From contig CAWIQY010000021.1 in NCBI GenBank assembly GCA_963838375.1, forward strand, positions 248,001-312,000: a stretch of DNA of 64,000 nucleotides, given 5' to 3'. Under the pieces are notes generated by a model. It was not told the DNA's origin. It worked only from the letters and a program-made list of their open reading frames with translations, and did no database searches. The stretch is from DVED01 sp963838375 (GTDB taxonomy: Bacteria > Cyanobacteriota > Cyanobacteriia > Cyanobacteriales > Geitlerinemataceae). The translations under genes were made by a program, and so were the position numbers. Shown here piece by piece: positions 63,511 to 64,000 of the stretch. How positions within the stretch are numbered: the stretch's first letter is position 1; each line of letters begins with the position of its first letter.

Positions 63511-63800
63511 AGTATCTCTCCCTCTTTAATTGCATCTGTTTGGTAAGCCGTAATCAAGAACCCCTCTCCATTTAAGCGTCGAGCCACTGCCACAACCCAT
63601 CGATTCTCGTTTCGTACCAAATAAAATAGCAACACCTCGTTATCTCGGCTGCTACGACGAATTTCATCCGGCGCAGCTAGGGCTTACTGAACCAACTCCT
63701 CTAACATCTCAATATCCGGATGCTTAAGGATTAACCGTTGCCAGTAGCTCTCAGAAGTTCTGACGGTAAATCCAAGTGGTGTCAGGATTTCAAACTTCAC
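63498..63800 (-). pseudogene. Toxin-like nuclease gene (phage-barnase/RelE-like), interrupted by a stop codon
   Basis: From a GTG at 63800 the frame encodes LTPLGFTVRTSESYWQRLI, then LKHPDIEMLEELVQ, then an in-frame TAA at 63684-63686 (codon 39). It continues without a shift as APDEIRRSSRDNEVLLFYLV, NRWVVAVARRLNGEGFLITAYQTDAIKEGE to a stop at 63498. The continued sequence is the conserved end of a small nuclease-like family found with DUF2283 partners. One codon change (a sense codon to TAA) separates it from an intact 100-residue protein. It is probably an inactivated toxin with the antitoxin-like partner retained. Confidence 0.7.
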
Positions 63801-64000
63801 TTACCCTCTCTTATATAGTACAAATCTTGCTTCAAATTTTAACGGATTGTGTGTCCGATCGAAATTTGATTGGGTAACGTAACCATATGGCAAGAACGTT
63901 TGTATTATAATCAGTAGAGAATTTCCCAGTTTCGTGTGCAGGTATTTTTTAGTTTATTTTCGCTATCATTTCATCCATGACTATCTGTCGCTTAAGCCTG
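63801..64000. other. Right-edge non-coding region, possible start of a next gene
   Basis: A TATAAT at 63906-63911 lies on the plus strand without a convincing -35. An ATG at 63977 opens a plus-strand frame that runs off the window (eight codons); too short to judge. Confidence 0.3.

Noticed and set aside
63977..64000. Start of a coding region at the right edge
   Set aside because: Only eight codons are visible; cannot be supported.

Overview
The window is cyanobacterial. The evidence is the very high density of GCGATCGC/CGATCG (HIP1-like) words, a PSRP-3/Ycf65 ribosomal protein gene, NdhD of the photosynthetic NDH-1 complex, a Pix-type phototaxis operon with cyanobacteriochrome GAF domains, and heptanucleotide tandem repeats of the STRR type. 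The genus cannot be settled from the sequence; a filamentous cyanobacterium is plausible. No tRNA, rRNA, CRISPR array or intact insertion sequence was found.

Layout. 1-1.5 kb: the 3' end of a CheA-type hybrid kinase followed by cheB (a chemosensory locus entering from the left). 1.6-7.1 kb: a translationally coupled cyanobacterial Mrp cation/proton antiporter operon (C, D, D, E, F, G, A-like, B) with two tandem MrpD-type subunits. 7.6-11.5 kb: a secreted glycoside-hydrolase-like protein with one frame break, a decayed Uma2-family gene, and a MAPEG protein. 11.9-16.7 kb: dxs, a HAD phosphatase, PSRP-3 and a methyltransferase. 17.2-20.1 kb: an uncharacterised protein ending in pentapeptide repeats, plus a membrane protein. 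20.2-26.7 kb: a phosphohexomutase, an RTX/beta-helix surface protein with a frame break, and a carbamoyltransferase-SxtJ-DUF5989 cluster that includes a 54-residue gene. 26.7-29.6 kb: a degraded zone with a saccharopine-dehydrogenase-like pseudogene and a response regulator whose 5' end is duplicated around a very AT-rich insert. 29.7-36.3 kb: ndhD, a YdcF-like protein, an ExeM/NucH-type extracellular nuclease with RTX repeats, and a membrane fatty-acid-hydroxylase-like protein. 36.4-40.4 kb: two TPR proteins, a small gene coupled to a paralogue of the 17 kb protein, a class III cyclase and a Nudix-like protein. 40.8-47.4 kb: a secreted subtilase, a truncated TPR-protein head, bioB, pyrF, an exported protein, rplU and rpmA. 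47.7-53.3 kb: an HxlR regulator divergent from a CDGSH-pirin pair, an SDR and putA. 53.7-63.3 kb: pixG-pixH-pixI-pixJ-pixL, the phototaxis signalling operon. 63.3-64 kb: a DUF2283 gene and a broken nuclease-toxin-like gene.

The pix operon reads as one pathway. PixJ senses light through three tandem DXCF-type cyanobacteriochrome GAF domains, PixI couples it to the kinase PixL, and PixG and PixH receive phosphate and direct type IV pilus motility. pixJ contains two GAF blocks identical over about 410 bp, and a single-base frame break lies exactly at the end of the second one.

Four otherwise sound genes carry a single-base frame break (GH-like, RTX, carbamoyltransferase, pixJ). Sequencing or assembly error is therefore a live explanation and is flagged wherever it matters.
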